Assembly (NCBI RefSeq): GCF_018130245.1
Contig: NZ_JAFCKP010000002.1
Coordinates: forward strand, 310,001-374,000
Length of the DNA stretch: 64,000 nt
Direction of reading: 5' to 3'
From: Bradyrhizobium sp. SZCCT0231
Lineage (GTDB): Bacteria; Pseudomonadota; Alphaproteobacteria; Rhizobiales; Xanthobacteraceae
Notes under the pieces: model-generated
The model's database searches: none
What the model was told of the DNA's origin: nothing
Seen by the model: the letters and a program-made list of their open reading frames with translations, nothing else
Part shown: positions 50,246-59,280 of the stretch, piece by piece
Layout: each line of letters starts with the position of its first letter
Numbering within the stretch: position 1 is the first letter of the stretch
Made by a program: the position numbers and the translations under genes

Positions 50246-50278
50246 CTACGAAAATTCGTTTATCACGAGTTTTCGTAG
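50246..50278. promoter_or_regulatory. Upstream activator site (inverted repeat)
   Basis: CTACGAAAATTCGT at 50246-50259 and ACGAGTTTTCGTAG at 50265-50278 are inverted copies with one mismatch, separated by five bases. Each half is close to palindromic. The site lies 21 bases before the regulator's start and 58 bases before the sigma-54 promoter of the transporter operon, a usual place for an enhancer and for autoregulation. Confidence 0.72.
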
Positions 50279-50335
50279 CGGCCAAGCGCGGGCGAAAGTG
50301 CTGCGTCATCAAGGCTCTGCCCGCTCGGGACGCGG

Positions 50336-50351
50336 TGGCATGCTCCTTGCG
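50336..50351 (+). promoter_or_regulatory. Sigma-54 promoter of the cyanate transporter operon
   Basis: TGGCATGCTCCTTGCG at 50336-50351: GG at 50337-50338 and GC at 50349-50350 are ten bases apart. Its spacer GCTCC is identical to that of the OsmC promoter. It lies 35 bases before the ATG of the binding protein. Confidence 0.9.
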
Positions 50352-50385
50352 TAATTGCTCCTAGCAATGACGCGCAGGAGGGCTG

Positions 50386-51765
50386 ATGTCCACGTTCGAC
50401 AATCCGTTTGATCCCGATCGCAACCTTCGAGCCGGCTGTGCCTGCGGCCAGCATCGTTCTGTGGCGGAGCACGAGCAGGCCGCGGCGCTGCGTTGCGAGC
50501 CGGTCGAAAGCGAAGAGAAGCGCTACGAGGGCGTGGTTGCCTCCGCGGTGATGCGCGCGATGTTTCCGCAGGATGTGGCGCGGCGCGCATTCCTGAAGTC
50601 GGTCGGTGCATCCACCGCACTGGCCGCGCTCTCGCAGTTCTTTCCGCTCAAGACGGCGACCGAAGTGTTCGCGCAGACCGGCGCGCCCGAGAAGAAGGAC
50701 CTCAAGGTCGGCTTCATTCCGATCACCTGCGCCACGCCGATCATCATGGCGGCGCCGATGGGCTTCTATGCCAAGCACGGCCTCAATGTCGAAGTGGTGA
50801 AGACCGCCGGCTGGGCCGTGATCCGCGACAAGACCATCAACAAGGAATACGACGCAGCCCACATGCTGGCGCCGATGCCGATCGCGATCTCGCTCGGCCT
50901 CGGTGCCAATGCCATTCCGTTCGCGGTGCCCGCGATCGAGAACATCAACGGGCAGGGCATCGTGCTGGCGACCAAGCACAAGGACAAGCGCGATCCGAAG
51001 GACTGGAAGGGCCTGAAATTCGCCATTCCCTTCGACTATTCCATGCACAATTACCTGCTGCGCTATTATCTCGCGGAAGCCGGCCTCGACCCCGACACCG
51101 ACGTGCAGCTGCGCTCGGTGCCGCCGCCGGAGATGGTCGCCAATCTGCGCGCCGACAACATCGACGGCTTCCTTGCGCCCGACAATATCTGCCAGCGCGC
51201 GATCTATGACGGCGTCGGCTTCATGCATCTGCTGTCGAAGGAGATCTGGGACGGCCATCCCTGCTGCAGCTTTGCTGCGAGCAAGGAGTTCATCACATCA
51301 GCGCCGAACAGCTTCGCGGCCCTGACGCGGGCGATCGTCGATGCCACCGCCTACGCGTCGAAGGCCGAGAACCGTAAGCAGATCGCAGAAGCCATCGCGC
51401 CGGCGAACTACATCAACGCGCCGGTCACGGTGCTGGAGCAGGTCCTGACCGGCACCTATGCCGACGGCCTCGGCGGGGTGAAGACCGATGCCAAGCGCGT
51501 CGACTTCGATCCGTTCCCCTGGCAGTCCTTCGCGGTGTGGATGCTGACGCAGATGAAGCGCTGGGGCCAGATCAAGGGCGACGTCGACTACAAGGCGGTT
51601 GCCGAGCAGGTCTATCTCGCCACCGACACCAAGAAGCTGATGACCGAGATGGGCCTGTCGCCGCCGGCGAGCGCTTACAAATCATTCGCGGTGATGGGCA
51701 AGACGTTCGACCCGGCCAAGCCGGAGGATTATTTGGCGAGCTTCAAGATCAGGAAGGCGTCGTGA
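50386..51765 (+). CDS. NrtA/CmpA-family ABC substrate-binding protein, Tat-exported
   Basis: 459 residues. After a 65-residue leading segment comes a twin-arginine signal (Arg66-Arg67 in ARRAFLKSVGAS). The binding domain follows (KVGFIPITCATPIIMAAPMG, WKGLKFAIPFDYSMHNYLL, DGFLAPDNICQRAIYDG), typical of the NrtA/CmpA group that binds nitrate, bicarbonate or cyanate. The leader holds a CACGQH cluster (Cys18, Cys20, His23) and is unusual before a Tat signal. With cyanase downstream, cyanate is the likely ligand; thiocyanate or nitrate cannot be excluded. Confidence 0.88.
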   Translation: MSTFDNPFDPDRNLRAGCACGQHRSVAEHEQAAALRCEPVESEEKRYEGVVASAVMRAMFPQDVARRAFLKSVGASTALAALSQFFPLKTATEVFAQTGAPEKKDLKVGFIPITCATPIIMAAPMGFYAKHGLNVEVVKTAGWAVIRDKTINKEYDAAHMLAPMPIAISLGLGANAIPFAVPAIENINGQGIVLATKHKDKRDPKDWKGLKFAIPFDYSMHNYLLRYYLAEAGLDPDTDVQLRSVPPPEMVANLRADNIDGFLAPDNICQRAIYDGVGFMHLLSKEIWDGHPCCSFAASKEFITSAPNSFAALTRAIVDATAYASKAENRKQIAEAIAPANYINAPVTVLEQVLTGTYADGLGGVKTDAKRVDFDPFPWQSFAVWMLTQMKRWGQIKGDVDYKAVAEQVYLATDTKKLMTEMGLSPPASAYKSFAVMGKTFDPAKPEDYLASFKIRKAS

Positions 51766-51779
51766 AGAGGTGCGCTCTT

Positions 51780-51942
51780 GTGTCCCGGACGCGATGCAGC
51801 ACTCCCGGCGATGCGAAGCATCGTCCGGCGTGCTGCTTCGCAGAGCCGGGACCCAGTCGTGCCGCATGGGTCCCGGTTCTTCGTCGCATCGCACCGGACG
51901 ATGCTTCGCATCGCCGGGAGCGCTGCGCCGGGCCCGGGACAC
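51780..51942. repeat. Long palindromic repeat between binding protein and permease
   Basis: Bases 51803-51828 and 51894-51919 are perfect 26-base reverse complements; GTGTCCCGG (51780-51788) pairs with CCGGGACAC (51934-51942), and an inner AGCCGGGACCCA/TGGGTCCCGGTT stem fills the loop. The element could fold as a cruciform or as a very stable mRNA hairpin inside the operon. Confidence 0.88.
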
Positions 51943-51961
51943 GATACCGGGGATATGCAAG

Positions 51962-52801
51962 ATGAACACCTCCCTCCGTCTCCGCGCCGGCCTCGTCTCG
52001 ATCGCGCTGCTGGCCGCCTTCCTCGGCATCTGGCATCTCGCCACGCGCTCCACTGCGCCGGTGACGACGATGAGCCCGGAATACGCCAAGCTGATGGGCC
52101 TGACTGCGACGCAGGGCAAATCGGCGATGCCCGGGCCGCTCGATGTCGGCGCAAAACTCTGGGAGCATCTGAAGCGTCCGTTCTACGACAATGGGCCGAA
52201 CGACAAGGGGCTCGGCATCCAGCTCGGTTATTCCATTGCGCGCGTCGGCACTGGCTATCTGCTGGCCGTGCTGGTCGCGATCCCGCTCGGCTTTCTGATC
52301 GGCATGTCGCCGCTGCTGAGCAAGGCGCTCGATCCCTTCATCCAGGTCTTGAAGCCGATCTCGCCGCTGGCCTGGATGCCGCTGGCGCTCTACACCATCA
52401 AGGATTCCTCGATCTCGGCGATCTTCGTCATCTTCATCTGCTCGATCTGGCCGATGCTGCTCAATACGGTGTTCGGCGTTGCCAGCGTGCGCAAGGAGTG
52501 GGTCAACGTGGCGCGCACGCTGGAGGTCGGCACCGTCAGGCGCGCCTTCACCGTGATCCTGCCGGCAGCGGCGCCGACGATCTTGACCGGCATGCGCATC
52601 TCGATCGGCATCGCCTGGCTCGTGATCGTCGCGGCCGAAATGCTCGTCGGCGGCACCGGCATCGGCTATTTCGTCTGGAACGAGTGGAATAATCTGTCGA
52701 TCACCAACGTCATCATCGCGATCCTGCTGATCGGGGTCGTCGGCATGCTGCTCGACCAGATCCTCGCGCGCTTCACGCGCATGGTCACGTTTCCGGAGTA
52801 G
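51962..52801 (+). CDS. ABC transporter permease (NrtB/CynB-like)
   Basis: 279 residues from the ATG at 51962. Six membrane helices are visible, with the EAA-type loop for the ATPase (EWVNVARTLEVGTVRRAFTV, then ILPAAAPTILTGMRISIGIA), typical of nitrate/sulfonate/cyanate permeases. It pairs with the ATPase at 52807. The gene is separated from the binding protein by a long palindromic repeat. Confidence 0.92.
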   Translation: MNTSLRLRAGLVSIALLAAFLGIWHLATRSTAPVTTMSPEYAKLMGLTATQGKSAMPGPLDVGAKLWEHLKRPFYDNGPNDKGLGIQLGYSIARVGTGYLLAVLVAIPLGFLIGMSPLLSKALDPFIQVLKPISPLAWMPLALYTIKDSSISAIFVIFICSIWPMLLNTVFGVASVRKEWVNVARTLEVGTVRRAFTVILPAAAPTILTGMRISIGIAWLVIVAAEMLVGGTGIGYFVWNEWNNLSITNVIIAILLIGVVGMLLDQILARFTRMVTFPE

Positions 52802-52806
52802 GGGCC

Positions 52807-53730
52807 ATGACGGACAAGTTCATCTCCATCGAAGCCATCGCCAAGCGCTATCCCGGCGCCGGCGGCGCGACGACCACCGTGTTCGAGAACCTCTGGCTCT
52901 CGATGAAGCGCGGCGAGTTCGCTTGCGTGATCGGCCATTCCGGCTGCGGCAAGACCACGGTGCTCAACATCCTCGCCGGCCTCGATGCGCCGAGCGAGGG
53001 CGCCGTCATCGTCGACGGGCAGGCGATCTCGGGGACCAGCCTCGACCGCGCGGTGATCTTCCAGAGCCACGCGCTCTTGCCCTGGCGCACCGTGCTCGGC
53101 AACGTCGCCTATGCCGTGAGCTCGAAATGGCGCAGCTGGGATCGCGCCAAGGTGAGGGCGCATGCGCAGACCTTCATCGATCTCGTTGGTCTCTCCGGCT
53201 CCGAGCACAAGCGTCCGTCGGAGCTGTCGGGTGGCATGAAGCAGCGCGTCGGCATCGCGCGGGCGCTGTCGATCACGCCGAAGATGATGTTGATGGACGA
53301 GCCGTTCTCGGCGCTTGATGCGCTGACGCGCGGCACGCTGCAGGACGAGGTGCGGCGCATCTGCCTCGAGACCGGGCAGACCGCGTTCATGATCACCCAT
53401 GACGTCGACGAGGCGATCTATCTCGCCGACAAGATTTTCCTGATGACCAACGGTCCCGGCGCGGTGCTGGCGGAGGTGGTCGAGAACCCGCTGCCGCGAG
53501 ATCGTGGCCGCACCGATCTGCACCGCCATCCGCTGTACTACGCGCTGCGCAACCACATCATCGATTTCCTGGTGACGCGCAGCAAGACCTTCACCACTGA
53601 AAAGCCGGATCACGATCCGCGCAACGTACCCGTCGTGCATATCGGCAAGCCCGGCCTCTCGATCGCATCAAACGGCGAAGAGCCACGACAGACCTGGATG
53701 CCGGGGACAAATCCCGGATTGAGTGCCTAA
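52807..53730 (+). CDS. ABC transporter ATP-binding protein
   Basis: 307 residues. Walker A is GHSGCGKTT, the signature is LSGGMKQR and Walker B is MMLMDEP, followed by the switch His in FMITHDVDEA. A C-terminal extension of about 45 residues (FTTEKPDHDPRNVPVVHIGK) follows the usual end. It energises uptake through the permease. It starts five bases after the permease stop and is followed by cynS after 15 bases. Confidence 0.94.
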   Translation: MTDKFISIEAIAKRYPGAGGATTTVFENLWLSMKRGEFACVIGHSGCGKTTVLNILAGLDAPSEGAVIVDGQAISGTSLDRAVIFQSHALLPWRTVLGNVAYAVSSKWRSWDRAKVRAHAQTFIDLVGLSGSEHKRPSELSGGMKQRVGIARALSITPKMMLMDEPFSALDALTRGTLQDEVRRICLETGQTAFMITHDVDEAIYLADKIFLMTNGPGAVLAEVVENPLPRDRGRTDLHRHPLYYALRNHIIDFLVTRSKTFTTEKPDHDPRNVPVVHIGKPGLSIASNGEEPRQTWMPGTNPGLSA

Positions 53731-53745
53731 CAAGGAGACGCCAAC

Positions 53746-54234
53746 ATGAAGCGCGAAGACCTCACCGAAAAACTGCTCGACATCAAGCGCGAGAAGGGCT
53801 GGAGCTGGAAACATATCTGCGAAAAGATCGGCGGCTATTCCGAAGTGCTGATCGTCGGCGCGATCATGGGCCAGATGAAATTGACCAAGCCGCAGGCCGC
53901 CAATGCCGGCGAGCTGTTCGGCCTGTCGAAGGCCGAAGTTGCGATGCTCAACGAGGTGCCGATGCGCGGGACCGGCACGCCGATGCCGCCGACTGATCCC
54001 CTGATCTATCGTTTCTACGAGATGGTGATGGTGAACGGCCCGGCCTGGAAAGCGCTGATCGAGGAAGAGTTCGGCGACGGCATCATGTCGGCGATCGATT
54101 TCGACATGGCGCTCGAACGTGTTGCCAACCCCAAGGGCGACCGCGTCAAGATCACCATGAGCGGCAAGTTCCTGCCGTACAAATATTACGGCGCCAGCGG
54201 CAACGTGCCGGAATACGGCTTCAAGGAGGGCTGA
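53746..54234 (+). CDS. cynS: Cyanase (cyanate hydratase)
   Basis: 162 residues, the usual cyanase length. Catalytic residues are Arg89 and Glu92 in DPLIYRFYEMVM and Ser115 in GDGIMSAIDFDMAL. It decomposes cyanate and bicarbonate to ammonia and CO2. As the last gene of a transporter operon with a sigma-54 promoter, it most likely gives nitrogen from cyanate. Its end overlaps the convergent PEP-mutase-family gene by 14 bases. Confidence 0.97.
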   Translation: MKREDLTEKLLDIKREKGWSWKHICEKIGGYSEVLIVGAIMGQMKLTKPQAANAGELFGLSKAEVAMLNEVPMRGTGTPMPPTDPLIYRFYEMVMVNGPAWKALIEEEFGDGIMSAIDFDMALERVANPKGDRVKITMSGKFLPYKYYGASGNVPEYGFKEG

Positions 54235-55048
54235 CCGACGCGAAGGCGTCGCGCAACTCCTTGATCGGTGCCATCTCGCGAACATAGGTGAAGGATCCCT
54301 TGTCCTTCATCTCGCGTGCGCAATTCAGGAACGCGGCGAGCGCGTAGCGCGACATGGCCCCGCCGACGCTGATGCGCTTGACGCCGGCGGCGGACAATTG
54401 CCCGACCGTCAGCGTCGGGTCGGCAAAGCCCATCACGTGGTTGAAGGGCTTGCCGAGCGAGGCGACGACCGTCCGGATCGTGGCGAGATCGTACAGGCCG
54501 GGCGCATACAGGACATCGGCACCCGCGGCCTCGAAGGCCTGCAGGCGGCGGATCGTGTCGTCGAGGTCCTTGCGGCCGTGCAGGAAGTTCTCGGCCCGCG
54601 CCGTCAGCGTGAACGGAATTGGCAGCGCGCGCGCCACTTCGACGGCGGCCTGGACGCGCTCGACGGCATGGGAGAAGTCGTAGATCGGGCGATCGCGGTC
54701 GCCGCTGAAATCCTCGATCGAGCCCCCGACCGCGCCAACCTCGGCGGCACGCCGTATCGCTTCGGCGGCGCGCCTCGGCTCGTCTGCGCCGCAATTCTCG
54801 AGGTCCACGCTGACCGGCAGGTCGGTGGCTTCGACGATCGCGCGCGCGTTGGCGAGGATGACGTCGAGACCGACGCCGCTGCTGCCGAGCATGTTGGCCA
54901 CCCCGAGGCTCGTGGTCGCCAGGGCCTCGAAGCCCATCGCCGCGAGCAGCTTGGCCGTACCGGCATCCCATGGATTGGGAATGATGAAGGCCCCCGGTCG
55001 CGCGTGCAGCGCGCGAAACGCCGTCGCCTTGTCCAACTGGCTCGTCAT
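54221..55048 (-). CDS. Isocitrate lyase/PEP-mutase-family enzyme
   Basis: 275 residues from the ATG ending at 55048, preceded by AGAGGTGA. NPWDAGTAKLLAAMGFEALA, LPVSVDLENCGADEPRRAAE, GGSIEDFSGDRDRPIYDF and TARAENFLHGRKDLDDTIRR belong to the PEP-mutase/isocitrate-lyase superfamily. Members cleave or form C-C or C-P bonds with a pyruvate-like substrate; the reaction here is unknown. It is divergent from a LysR regulator, which probably controls it. Confidence 0.88.
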   Translation of the reverse strand: MTSQLDKATAFRALHARPGAFIIPNPWDAGTAKLLAAMGFEALATTSLGVANMLGSSGVGLDVILANARAIVEATDLPVSVDLENCGADEPRRAAEAIRRAAEVGAVGGSIEDFSGDRDRPIYDFSHAVERVQAAVEVARALPIPFTLTARAENFLHGRKDLDDTIRRLQAFEAAGADVLYAPGLYDLATIRTVVASLGKPFNHVMGFADPTLTVGQLSAAGVKRISVGGAMSRYALAAFLNCAREMKDKGSFTYVREMAPIKELRDAFASVSPP

Positions 55049-55152
55049 GGCTCACCTCTTTGTTGTCGCTCCAGGCAGCCTTAGGCGCATTCGCGTCATC
55101 CGCCAAATTTGTTATTCTTTCCAGCATCATCAGTTTTTTGCATGAGTTCGGG

Positions 55153-56127
55153 ATGGACAGCGACGCCCTCAACACCTTTCTCACCATTCATCGCAGGGGC
55201 GGGATCTCGAATGCCGCGAAATTCCTGCACCGCTCGCAGCCGGCGATTTCGCGCCGCATCGCCCTGCTGGAGCAGGAGCTCGGCGTGCCGCTGTTCGAGC
55301 GGGTGGCAGGCCGCACGCGGCTCAGCGATGCCGGGCGTGTGCTGATCCCCTATGCCGAGCGCGCCGTCGCGGCGGCACAGGACGCCGAACAGGCGGTACG
55401 TGCGCTGACCAAGCAGAATGCGGGGCCGGTTTCGCTGGCCGTGACCGGCACGCTGGCCGACGGCCGCCTGTCGGGCATCATGAAGCGGTTTGCGAGGGAG
55501 AATCCGGCCGTCGCGCTGACCTTGCGGACCGCGACCAGCGCCGAGGTCAGCGATCTCATCCGGCGCGGCGAGGCCACGATCGGCCTGCGCTACAATACCG
55601 ACCGCGCCGGCGACCTCGCCTGCGAGCTGGTGCTGCGCGAGGCGTTGCAGGTCGTCTGTGCGTCCGATCATCCCCTGGCCGGACGCCGCGTGAAGCGCCT
55701 CGCCGAGCTTCGCGGCGAACGCTGGATTGCATTCCCGGAGACTCGCGGGCGGCGCGAAATCGCCGCGGCTCACGTGTTCGCGCTGTTCCTGACGCAAGGG
55801 CTCGGCGACGTGGAATGGACGGCCGTGGACAGCCTCACCGCGCAGAAGCGGCTGGTGGAGGCCGGCTTCGGCCTTGCGGTATTGGCGCAGAGCCACGTGG
55901 TGGAGGAGCTGCGTGCAGGAGCGATCTCGACGATCACCGTCGGCGATCTTGCCGCAGACCAGCACATCGTCCTGGTGACTCGTCGCGGCGGCTTCCTGAG
56001 TGCCGCCGCTCAGCGCCTGCTTGAGACCATCCGCCGCGACTACGCCACGGCCGACGTCTCAAAGATCCGGGGTAGCCCAAAAAGATCGCCGGCGCGCAAG
56101 GTCGTTGCGCGCCGGCGTCGGGCCTGA
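55153..56127 (+). CDS. LysR-family regulator
   Basis: 324 residues from the ATG at 55153; the longer upstream frame is not needed. The winged helix (DALNTFLTIHRRGGISNAAK, RSQPAISRRIALLEQELGV) is followed by a two-lobed ligand domain (about 90-300). The last 25 residues are basic (SPKRSPARKVVARRRRA). It is divergent from the PEP-mutase-family gene with 104 bases between, the normal LysR arrangement. Confidence 0.9.
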   Translation: MDSDALNTFLTIHRRGGISNAAKFLHRSQPAISRRIALLEQELGVPLFERVAGRTRLSDAGRVLIPYAERAVAAAQDAEQAVRALTKQNAGPVSLAVTGTLADGRLSGIMKRFARENPAVALTLRTATSAEVSDLIRRGEATIGLRYNTDRAGDLACELVLREALQVVCASDHPLAGRRVKRLAELRGERWIAFPETRGRREIAAAHVFALFLTQGLGDVEWTAVDSLTAQKRLVEAGFGLAVLAQSHVVEELRAGAISTITVGDLAADQHIVLVTRRGGFLSAAAQRLLETIRRDYATADVSKIRGSPKRSPARKVVARRRRA

Positions 56128-56132
56128 ACGTA

Positions 56133-56456
56133 TTACTTCCCCGCCTTCACCTCGGCGGCGGCCACCGCGAGCAGCTCGCTCATCTTGGTGCGAATCGCCT
56201 GCTCGGTGACGGCGACGTTCTTGGCGGCGAAATCGGCCGTAATCTTGCGCAGGACGTCGGCATCGCCGGCCTCCTCGAAATCCGACGCGACCACCTCCTT
56301 GGCATAAGCGGTGGCGGCGTCGCCGGTGATGCCGAGCTTTTCGGCCGCCCACAGGCCGAGCAGCCGGTTGCGGCGGGCCTCCGCCTTGAACTTCTGCTCC
56401 TCGTCGAGGGCGAACTTCTTCTCAAAGCCTTCCTCGCGCTTGCTGATCTCGCTCAT
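56133..56456 (-). CDS. F1-ATPase inhibitor zeta subunit (DUF1476)
   Basis: 107 residues from the ATG ending at 56456. The beginning MSEISKREEGFEKKFALDEE and the following FKAEARRNRLLGLWAAEKLG are those of the alphaproteobacterial zeta subunit, which inserts its N-terminal helix into F1 to prevent ATP hydrolysis. The four-helix remainder is intact. No regulatory site was identified. Confidence 0.92.
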   Translation of the reverse strand: MSEISKREEGFEKKFALDEEQKFKAEARRNRLLGLWAAEKLGITGDAATAYAKEVVASDFEEAGDADVLRKITADFAAKNVAVTEQAIRTKMSELLAVAAAEVKAGK

Positions 56457-56790
56457 GCCTTGTTCCAAATCTCCTGCTGAATGGCGCGGGAGCCTTCCGT
56501 TGCGGCGACCCGGCTGCATGCCTACATAGATAGCACGAATCGGCAAAACAACGGGCCGTTAAGCCGCAGGCAAGACGGTATAAGTTGGCGCCGGACGGCC
56601 GGATCGATTGTGCTGGGACAGCCAATCGGATAGGTTGCCTAAAGGCTTGGTTCCTGTTCTGTTTCCTTGAGGTTTCCTTGGGTTATGGATGGGTTCCCAG
56701 CCGTTCACGGCAGCTCCGCTGTGGGTCGTAATCCTAGTCAACCCGGAGCACACCAATTTCATGGATTTCAACAAAACACGGTACATCCCC

Positions 56791-57558
56791 ATGAGCCGTC
56801 GGCGTCGCATTTATGAAGGCAAGGCAAAGGTTCTTTACGAAGGCCCCGAGCCCGGTACCCTGATCCAGCACTTCAAGGACGACGCCACCGCGTTCAATGC
56901 GAAAAAGCATCAGGTGATTGAGGGCAAGGGTGTCCTCAACAACCGGATCTCGGAGTACCTGTTTCAGCATCTTAACGACATCGGGGTGCCGACCCATTTC
57001 ATCCGCCGCCTCAACATGCGCGAGCAGTTGATTCGCGAGGTCGAGATCGTGCCGCTCGAGGTGGTGGTGCGGAACGTTGCCGCCGGCTCGCTGTCGCAGC
57101 GTCTCGGCATCGAGGAGGGCACGCAACTGCCCCGCTCGATCATCGAATTCTACTACAAGAACGACCAGCTCAACGACCCCATGGTGTCGGAAGAGCACAT
57201 CACCGCCTTCGGCTGGGCGACGCCGCAGGAGATCGACGACATCATGGCGCTCGCCATCCGCGTCAACGACTTCCTCACCGGCCTCTTCCTCGGCATCGGC
57301 ATCCGTCTCGTCGACTTCAAGATGGAGTGCGGCCGGCTGTTCGAGAACGAGATGATGCGGATCATCGTCGCCGACGAGATCTCGCCCGATAGCTGCCGCC
57401 TGTGGGACATCAAGTCGAACGAGAAGCTCGACAAGGACCGTTTCCGCAGGGACCTCGGCGGCCTGCTCGAGGCCTATACCGAAGTCGCAAAACGCCTCGG
57501 CATTCTCATGGAGAACGAGCGTCCGGCGGGCTCCGGCCCGGTGCTGGTGAAGAGCTAA
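56791..57558 (+). CDS. purC: SAICAR synthase
   Basis: 255 residues from the ATG at 56791; an ATG at 56761 would add [24 protein letters not shown] opens the protein and [19 protein letters not shown], then [13 protein letters not shown] and [13 protein letters not shown], are SAICAR-synthase motifs. It joins aspartate to CAIR in purine synthesis. It is the first gene of a purC-purS pair. Confidence 0.96.
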   Translation: MSRRRRIYEGKAKVLYEGPEPGTLIQHFKDDATAFNAKKHQVIEGKGVLNNRISEYLFQHLNDIGVPTHFIRRLNMREQLIREVEIVPLEVVVRNVAAGSLSQRLGIEEGTQLPRSIIEFYYKNDQLNDPMVSEEHITAFGWATPQEIDDIMALAIRVNDFLTGLFLGIGIRLVDFKMECGRLFENEMMRIIVADEISPDSCRLWDIKSNEKLDKDRFRRDLGGLLEAYTEVAKRLGILMENERPAGSGPVLVKS

Positions 57559-57571
57559 AGGGGTTTTTGAC

Positions 57572-57814
57572 GTGAAGGCACGTGTCACCGTTACCCTGAA
57601 GACGGGCATCCTCGATCCGCAAGGCAAGGCCATCGAAGGCGCGCTGAAGTCGCTCGGCGTCGACGGCGTCGCCAGCGTCCGCCAGGGCAAGGTGTTCGAC
57701 ATCGAGCTCGCCGGCGCCGACAAGGCCAAGGCGGAAGCCGCGCTGAAGGAAGCCGCCGACAAGCTGCTGGCGAACACCGTGATCGAGAATTATGCGATCG
57801 AGATGAAAGCATAA
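57572..57814 (+). CDS. purS: FGAM synthase subunit PurS
   Basis: 80 residues from a GTG at 57572. KARVTVTLKTGILDPQGKAI and GVASVRQGKVFDIELAG are typical PurS. It is the small subunit of the three-part FGAM synthase with PurQ and PurL, here encoded at 59281 and 63968. It is 13 bases after purC. Confidence 0.95.
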   Translation: MKARVTVTLKTGILDPQGKAIEGALKSLGVDGVASVRQGKVFDIELAGADKAKAEAALKEAADKLLANTVIENYAIEMKA

Positions 57815-57826
57815 GGAACAGGCCAA

Positions 57827-58081
57827 ATGCCCGACGTGACGGCCGAGCTCACGTTCGAGGTGTTGAAATCGATGCAGGCGCGACTGGCGCAGGTCGATGG
57901 CAAGATCGACGAGGTGAAGCAGGAAATTCTGGCGTTGCGAACGTCCCAAAATGCCGCTCGCCAGGATGTCACGAGTGTCTTTCAGGAGATCGCGGCGGTT
58001 CATGCCACTTTGGTGAGGCATGAGGGTCGGCTTGACCGTATCGAGCGCAGGCTTGAACTGAACGAGATGCCTGTCCGATAG
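57827..58081 (+). CDS. Small coiled-coil protein
   Basis: 84 residues, 12 bases after purS, so probably co-transcribed. Heptad-like repeats run almost the whole length (LKSMQARLAQVDGKIDEVKQ, EIAAVHATLVRHEGRLDRIE). There is no signal or membrane segment. Similar coiled-coil proteins occur in Rhizobiales next to various genes; a purine role is not implied. Confidence 0.72.
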   Translation: MPDVTAELTFEVLKSMQARLAQVDGKIDEVKQEILALRTSQNAARQDVTSVFQEIAAVHATLVRHEGRLDRIERRLELNEMPVR

Positions 58082-58096
58082 GATCGAGCCAGCATC

Positions 58097-59113
58097 CTAT
58101 AGCCACCCCACGCGCCGAAAACGCCAGTACAGTGCGCCGCATGCCGTCAGCATCATGCCGAGCAGCATGAAGTAGCCGTACTCCCATTCCAGCTCCGGCA
58201 TGTGCTTGAAGTTCATGCCGTAGATGCCGGCGAGCGCGGTCGGGATCGCGATGATGGCGAGCCAGGACGCGAGCTTCTTGGACACCGCCGTCTCGTGGGC
58301 CTGGCCGACCAAGAGGCTCGCCTCGAAGGCGAAGGCCAGCACCTCGCGCATGGAATCGATGCGCTCCTGGATGTTGCGGACATGGTCGGTGACGTCGCGG
58401 AACAGGGGTTGCATCGTCGCGCGCACCATCGACAGCTCATCGTGCTCGAGCCGGCGGCAGACCTCCACCAGCGGCCCGATCGCATTGCGGAGCCGCAACA
58501 GGTCACGGCGCAGCATGTAGAGCCGCTCGATCTGCGTCTTGGTGATCGCGTGCGCGAGCACGTCGTCCTCGATCTCCTCGATCTCTTCGTGAATGCTTTC
58601 CAGCACGGGCGAGTAGTTGTCGACGATGAAATCGAGGATGGCATAGAGGATGTAGTCCTCGCCGCGCGCGAGCGCTCGCGGGCAGCTTTCGCAGCGCTCG
58701 CGCACCGGCGTGTAGGACGTCGAAGCGCCGTGGCGCACCGAGACAAGATAACCGTCGCCGACGAAAATGTGGGTCTCGCCGAAGGCGATCCGGCCCTCGA
58801 TCAATTGCGCCGTGCGCGCGACGATGAACAGGGCCTCGCCATATTGCTCGATCTTCGGCCGCTGGTGGGCGTGGTTGGCGTCCTCGATGGCGAGCTCGTG
58901 CAGATCGAACTGCTTCTGCACCGCGCCGAGCAGCGCCATGTCGGGCTCGTGCAGCCCGATCCAGACCACGTGGCCGGGCTTGGCCCGCCAGCTCGAGGCC
59001 TCGCTGATGGCGATGTTGGCGACGCGGCGGCCGTCGACATAGGCGCCGGCAGCGACGACGCCCTCGATGGACACCGGTTCGGAAGGGGATGCGGGCAGCG
59101 ACGGGACGTTCAT
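58097..59113 (-). CDS. corA: CorA-type magnesium/divalent cation channel
   Basis: 338 residues from the ATG ending at 59113 (a TTG 18 bases earlier is possible). The large cytosolic domain is followed by two C-terminal helices with the GMNF signature (AGIYGMNFKHMPELEWEYGY). It forms pentamers that admit Mg2+ (or Co2+/Ni2+). It sits on the opposite strand within the purine cluster and is divergent from purQ. Confidence 0.93.
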   Translation of the reverse strand: MNVPSLPASPSEPVSIEGVVAAGAYVDGRRVANIAISEASSWRAKPGHVVWIGLHEPDMALLGAVQKQFDLHELAIEDANHAHQRPKIEQYGEALFIVARTAQLIEGRIAFGETHIFVGDGYLVSVRHGASTSYTPVRERCESCPRALARGEDYILYAILDFIVDNYSPVLESIHEEIEEIEDDVLAHAITKTQIERLYMLRRDLLRLRNAIGPLVEVCRRLEHDELSMVRATMQPLFRDVTDHVRNIQERIDSMREVLAFAFEASLLVGQAHETAVSKKLASWLAIIAIPTALAGIYGMNFKHMPELEWEYGYFMLLGMMLTACGALYWRFRRVGWL

Positions 59114-59280
59114 GGCTTCAATCCCGGGCAAATCGAGCAGCCAAATGCGAGTGGCTATGGCCTGTGTACAAGGGCACTCCGCAACGCTAGCACTGGTAAA
59201 TTCTGCGTCAAATGGTTATGTCTCTTCGCGAATTGGCCCGTTGGCCAGCCTCGATTCCCAGCCTCGTCGGAACCTCTGCC

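Noticed and set aside
54221-54234. Frameshift between cynS and the PEP-mutase-family gene
   Set aside because: The genes are convergent and overlap by 14 bases with both C-termini intact; this is a normal tail overlap.
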